Shown one piece after another: positions 52,201 through 62,558 of a stretch of DNA of 64,000 nt. The notes under the pieces were generated by a model. The model was not told the origin of the DNA. It saw only the letters and a program-made list of their open reading frames with translations, and searched no databases. The stretch's first letter is position 1. Every line of letters starts with the position of its first letter. Source of the stretch: Eudromia elegans (lineage: Eukaryota; Chordata; Aves; Tinamiformes; Tinamidae); NCBI GenBank assembly GCA_003342815.1, contig PTEX01000012.1, positions 1,583,961 through 1,647,960 of the forward strand, in the 5' to 3' direction. The translations under genes and the position numbers were made by a program.

Positions 52201-54357
52201 CCCCTGTGAGTATTTTAAAAAATATTTATTTCCTTCTGAATTCTCTGAAGCCTGAGGATGTTCCAGCCAATCCCATGTAGTTCACATGAGTCGGGGAGCA
52301 GCAAGGGTGACCGCGTTGGGGAACAGATCTAGGACAGTAACAATTAATAGAGTCTGGTACCCAGACCATCCGTCTTCATCTGTGTTTAGTTCACTGAAAT
52401 TTTAGATTATTCTGATAATGAGGTGATATTTAGAGGGATGACACAACAAAGATGTGTTTTCAAGCGCTGTGTTGTCATTATTTAGAACCAATACGGTTCC
52501 AACAAAAGGTCTACCTGTCATTTCACTTAGTGCTGTAAAAATCAGCCTTGACTCATCAAAAATCACATTGAGAATCTTTGTCACCATCTTAACTTCATTA
52601 CAACTGGATGCCTTAAATTCAACCTGTTTCTGAAAAGTAAAATCTGTAGTTGAAACTACATACTGGAAAAAATGCTGCTTAAATCACCTGCCACATCCAG
52701 CAGGTAGCACAGCCTAATACTGCATTTTGTAATTTTAGTTTTTAAATGTGTACAAGTGCTATTTTTCCTCTGCTTTTTTCTCGCATACTCCCCAAGTTTA
52801 TAAATTACAGCCAAGTCTGCCATTTTCTTCAGCAGTTCTTCTGCCTGGAGGTTTGGGCAGGTGAGCACGGAGTGAGTTTTGCTACATTTAGATCTCAAGC
52901 AAACACCTTGTAGAGACCGGGCTCTGCATGCAGCTCACATCATTCAAATCTCAGGCAGCATCACCTTCAAAAGCTTTTCCAGGGAGTAAGCTCTGCAGTT
53001 CGGTTGCATTCTGAAGCTCTTTTCTCCTTGAATTTCCTTATCAAGAGTCATCAACTTCAGTTCTGAATGCTGATTTCCTTATAACAACATAAATATTTCA
53101 TAGGGAGTATTTGCACACACCATGATTTCATGCCCAACAGCACACTTCAAGAGCAAGCTTCCTCTACCTTGAACCCGTAAGAATAACACAGACAACAAAA
53201 CAAGCAGTGAGAGAGAGAGGAGGTGCAGGAAATGTATGAGCCTGCAGACCACACGTACCAAAGAACTGCGGGTAACGTGTTTTTCCTTTTGGTGACAATA
53301 TCCAGAGCAGAGGGTCACCAGACAGTGTCCATTAGCTGGCAGTGTCAGTGCTCTTGGCTCAAAGAGCAGCATTTATATTCCTATAAGGAAATAAGCATCC
53401 AGAAGTGGAGTTGATGACTGGTGCTTGCCCTAGGGAGATGGGCACAATTCCCAGGGAAGGTCTACGGCCATGTCAAGTAACAGTACATGGTTACTTAGGC
53501 ACAGACATAGGCGCGCACTTTGCTGAATCTCTCTTTAGGCTCTGAGTAGACCTCTAGCATTGCAGTAGGAGCAATCTGCCCAACTCTCCTGCCGGGCCTG
53601 CACCTAAACCCCTTAATTTAGACGGTTCAGATGATTAAAGGAAGGAGGTTTCAGCTGGATCCCCAGCTGTGCTGTCTCACAGAGCAGCGGGTGGAGAGGA
53701 GAGCTGGCACCAAGGACGGGCTCCAGCCACTGCCCAAGGCCACGCTGGGCTTGGGGCCTCGGGCCTCCTCTCCAGCCTCCCAAGTCACAGCTGATGGAGG
53801 GCAACTGGACCGACATTTTAAAAACATGGACAGATTCTGCTAGTTGTTTAGCCCATTAGAAGAGCTCTCAGAAGCCATGGTAATTAAAAAGAGAAATTAT
53901 TTGATGAAGTAATCCCCTGGTTCGTTTGTTTGTTTTTTTGTTTTTAAATATAAAACTCTAGACATGAAAAGCAGGCCAGTTGCTCTGTTACCAAAGCAAC
54001 TCTATATTGGCACTTCCAGGTAAGAAACCAAGACATTCTTTTCTGACAGAGGTAAACACTCCTGCCAGCCCAGAGTCTGATTTTCAGGCTCTGAAGCCAG
54101 TTTTGTTGGGCCGCATGTGCTAAGGACCACCCTTCCCTTTCCAGTCTCCTCCTAAAAACGTGGAAAGGAGAAATGATTAACAAAACAGGAAAATCATGGA
54201 AGGGTGCTACAAAACCCTGCTCATTCAGTGAGTCACCGTTCACACCATGGGACGGCTCAGCTCAGAACTGAACCTAGAGGCTCTCCAGGCACCTAACTGG
54301 AAAGGATCTGCAGAGGAGCTAACTGCCTGCAGGGGATCCCAGCAGCAGGAGACAAGG
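52201..54357. other. Intergenic, nothing recognised
   Basis: Frames are at most 99 codons, with no mobile element or RNA gene. A GA-rich run lies near 53205-53222. Confidence 0.55.
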
Positions 54358-54653
54358 ACGCGGACAGGCGCGAAACCTCCCGGACCAAGAGGCATTCCAA
54401 AGAACCCCCCAACTTCCAAGGCGCCGGTGAAATCTCTCGGGAAAGCTGCCCTGCAAACGGTGGGAATTGCGGCCCAACTGGAAGAGGAGCATCCGCGAGC
54501 AGGAGCGGAGCCGCGGAGCCGCTGGCAGCGGGAGCGCAGTGCCATCTCCTGGAGCCAGAAAGCGCGGGAATCGCACCCAACCTGGGCCGTTTGCCTTCAA
54601 ACGCCCTGCGGTTCTTAAGGGACAAGGGGAAATTCAACACGAGAGACCGGCCA
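54358..54653. promoter_or_regulatory. Orphan CpG-island-like block
   Basis: Roughly 26 CpG were counted by eye in ~296 bp, with a core of GGAGCGGAGCCGCGGAGCCG near 54502. Overlapping frames on both strands (up to 152 codons) look compositional. It lies about 6 kb past the CAND1 stop codon and has no recognised gene of its own. Confidence 0.45.
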
Positions 54654-55483
54654 TCGGGAGACCCCATCCAACAGAATTTGTTCTGTCCACAGTTGATCCA
54701 TGTGGAAACGGGAGGGCTTCTAATGAAGCCAGAGGATATAAACAACCACAAGCACTCACCGATTGCCCTTATTATGAAACTGAAATGCCATTTATCATAA
54801 TCATATTACGGTTTAGATTAAAGATGATTGAGAGCAACAAAAACATTTTCACATACAAAACGCCCTTGTCAGAAATCACTGTTATATAAAAATCTTACTA
54901 CGTGCTTTTATTTAACGTTTAGCATTAGAAAAATACTAAATAATCTTCATTATTGAGGCAACTGAAGTCACTTCTAGCAGCATAATGCTGATTATTTGCA
55001 TTCAGGAAACGTTAGCATTGCTTAAAAAGGCTAATGTTGAAAAATTGAAAGAATATATATGTATTTTTAAATCATCCATTCATTCTGGACTACACACATA
55101 TATCTACACACACATCTAGGAGAGATATCAATGTATGATATTTATCAATGATTAAATTAGAAAGCTAGTTAAAATATGTTTATATAAAAGGACAAGTAAA
55201 GGAGCATCAACAAGCGGATATTTTAATCCTGCAGCTGTCTTGTCAAAATACTCTTAGGTGCTTTATTTTACTCTTGGTGCACTCTAAATACTATGTTATG
55301 TGGCATAATATTTTTATTATTTGAGATTACATTGAAGAAAAAAGAGCTTTTTAAGAGTCATTGGAGTATTGCACTCAGAGTCTTTGTAACCATGTCCAAC
55401 TCTACAGGAGACAGAGGGAAAATTTTTTATATATAGCTACCAGATTAAAATGCAGTTATAAAAACTTTTCTCTGCATTAAGAG
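54654..55483. other. AT-rich intergenic tract
   Basis: This tract is strongly AT-rich and has no open frame of note after about 54890. It contains an octamer-type ATTTGCAT at 54994-55001 and several TAAT words. It is a candidate conserved non-coding tract, on composition only. Confidence 0.4.
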
Positions 55484-55525
55484 CTTTTAAGTTTTTTTAA
55501 AAGTTTTTTTAAAAATTTTTTAAGG
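55484..55525. repeat. T/A-rich 12-bp tandem repeat
   Basis: Two near-perfect copies of TTTTTTTAAAAG/A plus flanking partial units. It abuts a GC-rich block that begins at about 55526. On the minus strand it forms the lysine/leucine tail of a spurious 165-codon frame. Confidence 0.8.
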
Positions 55526-55980
55526 TCGAATAAGGTGCCCACGGCGAGGGGACCTGCACCATCCCAGGGGAGCAGGGCTGCTGCGCTCAGGCTCGGGCAC
55601 AACTGAGAGCTCCCAAGCACCAGCCCCACTCTGATCCTCACGCCGTCCCAGCACGGAAACTGAGCACCCTGCAGAAACACAGCAGAGCTCCCACCCTCCA
55701 AACCGCCTCCCCAAAGGAAAGCGCGGACGGGCACTGCGGAATGCTGGGAACGCATCCCAGGTGAGTTAGACAGACGGGAGTGCTTGCAAGCCCAGCGAGG
55801 CACAGGGGTCACCTCCTGCAGCGGGGACTGGGCTTGGGTCTTTGCAACTCTGCTCCTGTTAGGAGACATGAGCAGCCCCCAGGCAGGGCGGCACCCAAAG
55901 TGCCCACGAACAAGCGCCCATTGCCTCCTCTGCTGAACACAAGCAAAGCTGCAAGCTGAAAGGACGTCCGTCACACAGGC
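55526..55980. other. GC-rich block with sharp AT-rich borders
   Basis: This ~455-bp GC-rich segment has about 20 CpG by eye. It is bounded by a T/A tandem repeat on the left and a TATTTTATTATTAAAATAAA-like tract on the right. A 165-codon minus-strand frame (55477-55974) spans it without a recognisable domain, and its last residues are read from the T/A repeat. It could be a weak CpG island or an unrecognised insertion. Confidence 0.35.
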
Positions 55981-56999
55981 GACTATTATATTTTATTATT
56001 AAAATAAAAAACGTTGTGAAAGACTGAATCGGGAACTTGCGCGAACCCCGGGAATATCTTTCCTGTACGGAACTAAGTGACACAACTCAGTTCTTAAAAC
56101 CTTCAGTGATAGTATTGAACTTCCTCCAAGTTCTCAGGAGAATCACCTATGAAGGGATTATTTCTCCAAAATAAAAATATATAAGAAAAACTAAACCTTT
56201 TTTTTTTTTTTTTTAAAAAAAAAGCTTTCAGAATAGAAACCTCTTCAGGATTACCATGTCCCTTTGTCAAAATAACCACATTTTTTTTCTCTTTTTTTGG
56301 TAATGTTTAAGCAGCAGGCAAGGACAGAAGTTAAACAGGCACATTCCGGGTTCACAGGGGTTCACAGCTTGCTAATTACTTTTTCCTTTTTTTCCCTCTA
56401 ATTCCAGTCTTCAAAAATACGATCAAAAGCAAAACACAAAAGAACGAATTCTCTTTTGGCTTTATTTGATGAAAATATTTGCACTTTCAGATTCCACTTT
56501 CTTTCATCTAACAATTGCACTCCACCCATCGGGTGGTTCTCAGCAACACGCTTCCTTCGTCCCTGGCCCAGGGGCAGGTTCTAAAACACAGCACAAGGCC
56601 CAAAACAACAGAAACACCAGTGATTTTTCTGGCTTGCAGCCTTCTCCTCCCCAAAGGCTGTGTGGAAGCAGTAAAGTTCCATGGCTGGAAAGACCCTAAA
56701 AGAAAGCCTAACTCCCTACCAAGACAAATCGCCTGACCCCCTTGAAGCACCAGCTCGCTTTGCCAGCTGCTCCTGCAACAACTCACCTTCATCAGGGCTG
56801 AAAATTCTGACTTCTTTTCCTCCAGACTCGGACACAAGGGAAAAATTGTAATTGCTGCTGAGAGACAGTTCTGGTCCAGGGGAGGAGTCGACGCGGGCTG
56901 CAAGCCCAGCACTGGGGGGCTCTCCTAGGGCACCGAGGCGCCGCTCCCAGCCCCAAATCCTCCCTGCTGGCGTTGAGCACAGCTCGCATGTCATGTCAC
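55981..56999. other. Intergenic, nothing recognised
   Basis: Frames are at most 134 codons (minus, 56508-56912), in a region of mixed composition to the right of the T17A9 tract. No motif or repeat family was recognised. Confidence 0.5.
56198..56223. repeat. T17A9 tract
   Basis: A run of 17 T followed directly by 9 A, partly self-complementary. It is a simple sequence with no further sign of function. Confidence 0.9.
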
Positions 57000-59900
57000 C
57001 CCAAGGAGGAAATGAGGGCAGGAGGGAATGACGGGAGCAGGAGGCATCACTGCTCCCGAACGAATTTCAAAACCAATAACGACCAAAAAGTACTTCTGAC
57101 CTGAGCCTTAGGGCAGGCCACGAGGGAATAACAAAACCCAAGTTTCCAGCTTGATGGTTTGGTAGTGGTGGGAAACAGGTGAAGAGTAAGCTTTCAGTCA
57201 GAAGAGCCAGGATTTTCATTTTTATTCTTTTTAAACTTCTAAGGCCACATGTTATTTTGCTTTTAAAAATTTTCTAAGGTAAGGGGAAGGAGGGAAGTAC
57301 CACTAAGTATAAAAACGAGGCCTACAAAGTCACTGCTTCCAACTCGCCCACCTGAGACGGGTTAACTTATTCCTAATGTTGAGACCAAGTTGTAGCCGTA
57401 TACAATACACACACACATGAACTCTTCATTCACAACTGTGATTCGACCTGAGGTCAAAATACTCCTTCCCTGCACGAGAAGCGAGGCTGCCTACAGATGA
57501 GCCAAATCAACCTCGCACCCACTGTGGTTGTGTTAGAACTGTTGGTCTGTGTAAGTGGCTAAGCTCTTTTCATGTCAACTGCTATGCTAGGTGTAACAAT
57601 CTGGGAAAAAAAAAACCCTCAATTTACATGATTAAAGTGCAACATTCTTAAGGTACCTGCAGTTTTAAATGTATATTTTTAAAGATATCTCTGCTGTAAA
57701 GATGACAAGGTTTTTCATGCAAGATCAGAGCACACGCTGGGCAACTTTTCCTACTGAAGACATTTTCAAGGTGTAAAAAATAGTAAAAGGTAAGACTCTA
57801 CATTGTGAGGAAGGGCCAGGCATTTTTTTTTTAATGTTATGTGCAAGTTCATTAACTTCTCTCTGTTGCCTCTGTGCAAAAAAATCAAAGAATAAAAATC
57901 TAATAATACAAGGAATCTTTAAGAGATCCTTACAGAATTTGTGTTTTGCTTAAGGAGGTGGACTTCACACTTTCATTTCACATAGTTAGTGGTAGAAGGA
58001 AAGAAAAAAAGCTAGCAAGATTTCTGGCATTGTCCTTAAAAGAATTTCTTGAGCCTTATTACACTAGAAACAAGACTACAACAGATTTATCAAAATACTT
58101 GGATATACAGTGATGAACACAAATCACCGCAAGTCAGGCAATCCAGTGAGCATCAGTGGAATTTGAACTCCTAACCTAGTAACCTAGTTAGATGCTACAA
58201 ATCCTAATCAACACACTCAGAAATTATGGTGCAGTTATATCCTTTGTGAGCTGGCCTTCCTGTCTTAACACTGTGGAAATATCCCACAGGTACCTGGAGA
58301 AAACTATTTCCACAGCTTCTGCAATTCACACAGAAGACAGACTTAAATCTTAACGGTGGCACCTGCTTCATCAGTGGTCAAAGCAAGGAGAACTGTGTCC
58401 TGCAAGAAAACATGCACTCATAATATATTAATGTATCTCAACCTTCTTGTTTGTCCTTAAGTTCGCTCCATTGCACGGAATTATGGAAAAAAAAACCACA
58501 AAATTTGCACATATCCTGTTTACCATCCTGTGCAGCACGCGTTTCATGTTTATCATACCATTTTCACACCTAACTTCAGGTCTATAAGACATTTTAATGC
58601 ACTCTGAGAACTTTACACAGAAGTACCAAGATAAGTTTGACAACTAATTAGCACAGCAAATTCTTAATTAGAAGTTTTGTATATTGCTGTAATTGAAGTA
58701 GATGAGTTGTATAGCAGGGGAAAATGCACCTAATTCACAGTGCTTTTCTCACCATATGGTTTCTCACTAGTCATCCATATTTTTCCATGACATTTAAATA
58801 TATTGGAACAGTTAATCTCATTTATTTCTACTACTAGAAGACAACTGTTACATTAGTTTGAAGACTTTGGAGACAGACAAAGCTACAGTTTCAAAAATTT
58901 CTACAGCATTAAAATTGTACTACGGAATGAGTTCAAAAACATCTTAGTTCAGGTCCTTTTATTAAAGTAAAATGCATCAATGCCTCTCTGCTTTCCCCAA
59001 CCTGCAAGCGTTTAAGACAAGAAATGTGCTCCTAAACCCCCCAATTCTTATGGAAAACCGTCTCAGAGGTCATAAAAAGGCATGTTTTTGTTGAGTCCTG
59101 TAGCACGTGTCACATTTGTGTAACAGGGTCCCAAAATATCAAATAACTAATCAAAAAATAACTAGACAAAAAAAATCAGAGCCAATTAAAAAAGTCAACT
59201 AAAGACAACTATGCAACCACATTAAACAAGTAATGGCAAGTCTTAATTTGCAGCAGTGGTTCCCACTGGTGGTTCTGCTATTCAGGGACAGAGATGGACC
59301 TGCTGGCTGTCACTCTCTGTCCCACATGACCTCTGCACATTCACAGCAGATCTGGTCTCATGGTATGTGATTGATGTCCAACATTTCCTTTTCTCAGCAC
59401 TCTACGGACCATTCCAAGCCTCCTGTCTCACCAGGAGGCCATAAGACACTTGCAGCATAGCAGTTATTCGTGGTTCCCTATGCCAGAAAACATTTTCCTA
59501 GGCACAGAACAACGGTTTGGGAATACTTGTCTAGGTAACGCTGTATGGGGCCTGAATGGAAGCTGTAGGATGAGGAAGAGGAGGTATAAGCCACTTGAAA
59601 CCTCCTTGTACACTTTTAATAAAAGCAGAATTGGATTCAGAGTTCAGCAGCCATCCAGCAACTATTGTTCTTCTCTGCTCATTTTACTTCCATCTCATCC
59701 CATTTTCCTTCTATGTTCTGCTTTGTCCACCTCAATTTCAGGGGATCCAGCTTTAGGTCTGAAATACCCTGGTTGTTCTATTTGCTACAAGAACATCTGC
59801 AGACCATACCACTGGCATTTAAAAAAGCCTATTTGAGACAGTCAGCCTCCATTCACCCTTTCCTGGATGAAGGGTTTGTAGGTCAAAATACCTGAAGACT

Positions 59901-60340
59901 GCACTGACACAGCAGCACTGATTTTAACTTGCATTACGAATAAACTGCACATGCTGTTTTACAGACAATATATAATTGTAAACTTGGTCATGCAAAGTTA
60001 GTGTGCACAACAGGGATGTTTGTTTTCTAGTCCCCACACTTAAAAATGACATTTTGAACTGTGCCCAAACCCTCTCTTTAATATAAGAAATCTTGCACAG
60101 AATTTTTGTCTGCCAGCCAAGTCAATTTATGAAGCTGAAAAGAAAAAAAAAAAAAGAAGTTATACAAAAACATGGTGTACCTGGAGGGTTTCCCACCCAC
60201 CTTCTTTTTTTTTCCTTTACAAGTAGAAAGAGTGAATAAAAGAAAAAATAATCGTGGTCACAAAATTTTAACATTTTAATCCTAAACGTTACAGGGCAAA
60301 TGGATGTTGGAACCTATTTCCATACACCATGCGTCAACTT
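57000..60340 (-). other. Downstream flank of CAND1, possible extended 3'UTR
   Basis: This stretch is AT-rich, with short A and T tracts and a small CA repeat near 57405-57418. It has no recognisable exon on either strand. The longest frame is 128 codons on the plus strand at 59450-59836, with no family motif. It may be transcribed as distal CAND1 3'UTR, because several minus-strand AATAAA hexamers occur (57221, 58821, 58958). Confidence 0.35.
60077..60082 (-). promoter_or_regulatory. CAND1: Candidate second CAND1 polyadenylation signal (ATTAAA)
   Basis: This ATTAAA hexamer on the minus strand, in the context ATATTAAAGAG, lies about 500 nt past the stop codon. It is the commonest functional variant of the canonical signal. 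Use is not demonstrated. Confidence 0.25.
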
Positions 60341-60346
60341 TTTATT
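60341..60346 (-). promoter_or_regulatory. CAND1: Candidate proximal CAND1 polyadenylation signal
   Basis: This is an exact AATAAA hexamer on the minus strand, about 235 nt past the CAND1 stop codon. It is the first canonical hexamer after the stop. Whether it is used cannot be told from sequence alone, because further hexamers follow downstream. Confidence 0.4.
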
Positions 60347-60579
60347 CCCAAATGTGGCCAAATCCACTAAAACAAGAGTGGTTAACAAACTCTGGATCAT
60401 GGAAATACATTTCTGGAATAAATGCTAGAAAAGCAACAATGGGAAAAGCCAACGGTCTCCGTAAAGGTAAATAAAGTGGAACAACGTGTAGATTAGATAC
60501 TTTTCTGTTTCTTACTCATAACCTGTCAATTCAGTGCATCATCTGGTTCAACATAATGGTCCCTGTTTTGGACAAACAT
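60341..60579 (-). other. CAND1: CAND1 3'UTR, proximal part
   Basis: The sequence immediately downstream of the CAND1 stop on the minus strand must be 3'UTR. It is AT-rich without a sustained open frame. The real 3' end is unknown. AATAAA or ATTAAA hexamers read on the minus strand occur at 60341-60346, 60077-60082, 58958-58963, 58821-58826 and 57221-57226, so a multi-kilobase 3'UTR or alternative polyadenylation is possible. Confidence 0.75.
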
Positions 60580-60804
60580 TTAACTAGTGTCCATTGATTC
60601 CAAGTTAGTGGATGATGAATCTTTTTGGATACTTTCAAAGATGGCTGCCAGCTCAGGGTTAGAGCTTATCTGTGACTGAAATTCACTCATTAATGGACTC
60701 TTCTCTGCTTCTGGAATGGTTAGAAGCGCCGCTACTGCCCTCATAGCAGATCGTTTCAGTTCATCTTGCTTTTCAAACTCCTGCTTCACTGAGTTTGCCT
60801 TTAC
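60580..60804 (-). CDS. CAND1: CAND1, last coding exon with stop codon (partial gene)
   Basis: CAND1 binds un-neddylated cullin-RBX1 scaffolds in cytosol and nucleus and exchanges substrate-receptor modules of SCF-type ubiquitin ligases. This exon encodes the C-terminal 74 residues. Read on the minus strand it opens after an acceptor AG at 60806-60805 with VKANSVKQ, continues through [18 protein letters not shown], and ends NLESMDTS followed by TAA at 60582-60580. This matches the human CAND1 terminus as I recall it, and the NLESMDTS ending argues for CAND1 rather than CAND2. In known CAND1-cullin structures the C-terminal HEAT region sits on the cullin N-terminal domain and competes with adaptor binding. 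An open frame beginning at GTG 60789 is not a real start: the reading continues upstream to the splice site and then across an intron into the next exon. No frameshift or internal stop is present. Confidence 0.97.
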   Translation of the reverse strand, partial: VKANSVKQEFEKQDELKRSAMRAVAALLTIPEAEKSPLMSEFQSQISSNPELAAIFESIQKDSSSTNLESMDTS

Positions 60805-61801
60805 CTAAGGGAGAAAACATAACATACACATGGTATTTTTACTTGATCCTTTCTCTACACCCATCTTAAAAAAATTTTTATATATATATATATAAAAAAA
60901 ATATAAATAAAAGATCCATACTACCATTCCATACTACCATTTTGGAGAGCTTTCAAAATGGCCTAAGTGCTAAATTTTAGCAGTTCTTCATGGACAGAAA
61001 ATAAGAATAAAAACAATCCATCTGCTATCAGATACCAATATTTTTTTTTTACCAGTAGTATACAACTGACTGAAACATGAACATTGAAAGTTAAGCAGAA
61101 GAGCTATCAAACCAATTATCAAATTAAAATAATTAGAGTAGCCAACTTGCAATTAGCAAGGTCAGTAAATAACATTATCACAATATTAGGATCCTGGAAC
61201 ACAAGATGTCAACAAAAGCATTGACCTTTACTAGAATAACAGGTTAGCCTTTTTTTCCAAGTCTCACAGATGTTTCAATGATACAAATATAATTAAGCAT
61301 TAAAAGGAGTCCCACTTCAAAATTTTAATGTAATAGAAGTTACATTAATGGAAAAAGAAGGTTAAAGCAAGCATTAAACTACTCATAAAAATTAGTTGTA
61401 TGCAGATACGAAGAGCAAAGAGGGAACTAACAGTGTCTCAATAATCCTATAATGATTTAAATGAAGAGGGATCAAGGAAAAATGCACCAATTTATATTGT
61501 CCCCATTCTTCAGCAACCAAATAGACCTATCAACCAAAAATACCAAAGAATTTTTTTAAAAAACAGACTTATGCACTTTTCTTTATGTGAAACTTGAAAG
61601 AAACACTTAATGCACATATAAGGCTCCAAATAATTACATTATACTGCCTATCTATTGCAACTTATTAAAGACTGCCCAAGTAACACTGCAGCAACAGAAC
61701 TAGATTCTCAGCAGCATTCTTCATATGCAAATTCAAGTACACATCTACAAAACAATGCCACAAAACAATTCCTGAAGAGCAGTTTACTTTTAAAACCATA
61801 C
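60805..61801 (-). other. CAND1: CAND1 last intron (997 bp)
   Basis: This intron lies between the two final coding exons, with consensus GT (61801-61800) and AG (60806-60805). It is AT-rich and includes a (TA) microsatellite-like tract around 60875-60905 and a T-rich run near 61040. No open frame of note and no mobile element was recognised in it. Confidence 0.9.
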
Positions 61802-61909
61802 CTTGGTTGTACATGTAGCACGCAAAGGTTCAACAAGCCTATCCAGCCTCTGCAGCACCGCACTTGGACACAGGGTAGAGAGTCTCACCAGCATTAAGAA
61901 GGTTAGCAT
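61802..61909 (-). CDS. CAND1: CAND1, penultimate coding exon
   Basis: This 108-bp exon encodes 36 residues, from [13 protein letters not shown] to LRATCTTK, with a phase-0 junction at both ends. The acceptor AG is at 61911-61910, after a T-rich tract. The donor GT is at 61801-61800 in the context AAG|GTATGG. The leucine-rich helical pattern fits a HEAT-repeat solenoid, and the sequence lies within the TIP120 C-terminal domain of the family. It joins without gap to the IK ending of the exon upstream and the VKANS opening of the exon downstream, as in vertebrate CAND1. The opening ATG is an internal methionine, not a start codon. Confidence 0.96.
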
Positions 61910-62129
61910 CTATTTTGAGAGAAAAACAGTTCGACAATCACTTAAGCTCAGCACTTTGAAAAGTATTTCCTAGAATGGTATGCAATCTTTTTAACAGCAA
62001 TATTTTAAGGGAAGTGGCAAATGTAGTGAAATATTTAAGCATATGAAATACTCTTACCATTTCAGACCATTCAATATTTAAAATATTTTGACTAATTTAT
62101 TGCCTAAAGACAGAGAAATGACACCTAAC

Positions 62130-62294
62130 CTTAATGTCATAGTGATCCTTCAAGCCATCTTCAACATGGTTTAAGAATTCAAAAATATCTAGTCTGTCCA
62201 AACAGCTATCCAAGAGGGTATACATGCACTCAAAAGCTGCTTTTCGTATGTCCAATCCATCATCAACTGTATGCTTAAATGGTCCCATTTCCAC
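62130..62294 (-). CDS. CAND1: CAND1, third-from-last coding exon
   Basis: This 165-bp exon encodes 55 residues from [18 protein letters not shown] to [12 protein letters not shown], phase 0 on both sides. The acceptor is CAG ending at 62295; the donor is AAG|GTTAGG with GT at 62129-62128. It carries the [18 protein letters not shown] helix pair expected of a C-terminal HEAT repeat in CAND1/TIP120. The surrounding open frame continues into introns on both sides (LLNFCLLIQ before, [10 protein letters not shown] after), which are not coding. The sequence looks essentially unchanged from mammalian CAND1 as I remember it, consistent with strong purifying selection. Confidence 0.97.
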
Positions 62295-62388
62295 CTGTAT
62301 CAGCAAACAAAAGTTTAAAAGCAATATAGTTAGAAAAATTGGGAGCTTATCTGAATAAGTTTAGCCCTGTTTTTTTCAGTTTACATAC

Positions 62389-62558
62389 CTCTCTGATTAG
62401 TTCTTTTCGGACTTTTGTTTCATTGTAGAGGTGAGGAAGCACCGTATCTAACAGGTCCCTTATTAGGGACGGTTTATTGTGGGCGGCCGAGTTAAATGTC
62501 ACTAGGGCTACTCTCCTGACATTGAGATCTGGGTCTTCCAGTGTTTTCAGAAAATCAC
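62389..62558 (-). CDS. CAND1: CAND1, fourth-from-last coding exon
   Basis: This 170-bp exon supplies two bases that complete a split glycine codon, then 56 residues from [18 protein letters not shown] to [13 protein letters not shown]. The acceptor is TTGCAG ending at 62559; the donor is GAG|GTATGT with GT at 62388-62387. The 94-bp intron to the next exon is very short. The split codon means the preceding exon must end in phase 1. I did not find that exon in 62560-64000, so it lies beyond the window. [18 protein letters not shown] is a typical HEAT-repeat helix B/A stretch. About 1000 N-terminal residues of the ~1230-residue protein are therefore off the right edge. Confidence 0.96.

Noticed and set aside
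55477..55974. 165-codon minus-strand frame with a lysine/leucine-rich amphipathic tail
   Set aside because: The tail is read from a T/A simple repeat and the body has no domain. It is most likely compositional.
56680..56760. CR1-like tail (CCATGGCTGGAAAGACCC)
   Set aside because: The resemblance to the inverted CR1 end is limited to a few bases, and the rest does not follow the CR1 tail.
60580..60789. Short independent gene starting at GTG 60789
   Set aside because: The reading continues upstream to a clean splice acceptor and joins other CAND1 exons. It is the last exon of CAND1, not a separate ORF.
62097..62324. 75-codon minus-strand frame as a stand-alone protein
   Set aside because: Its centre is a CAND1 exon and both ends run into introns with consensus splice sites.
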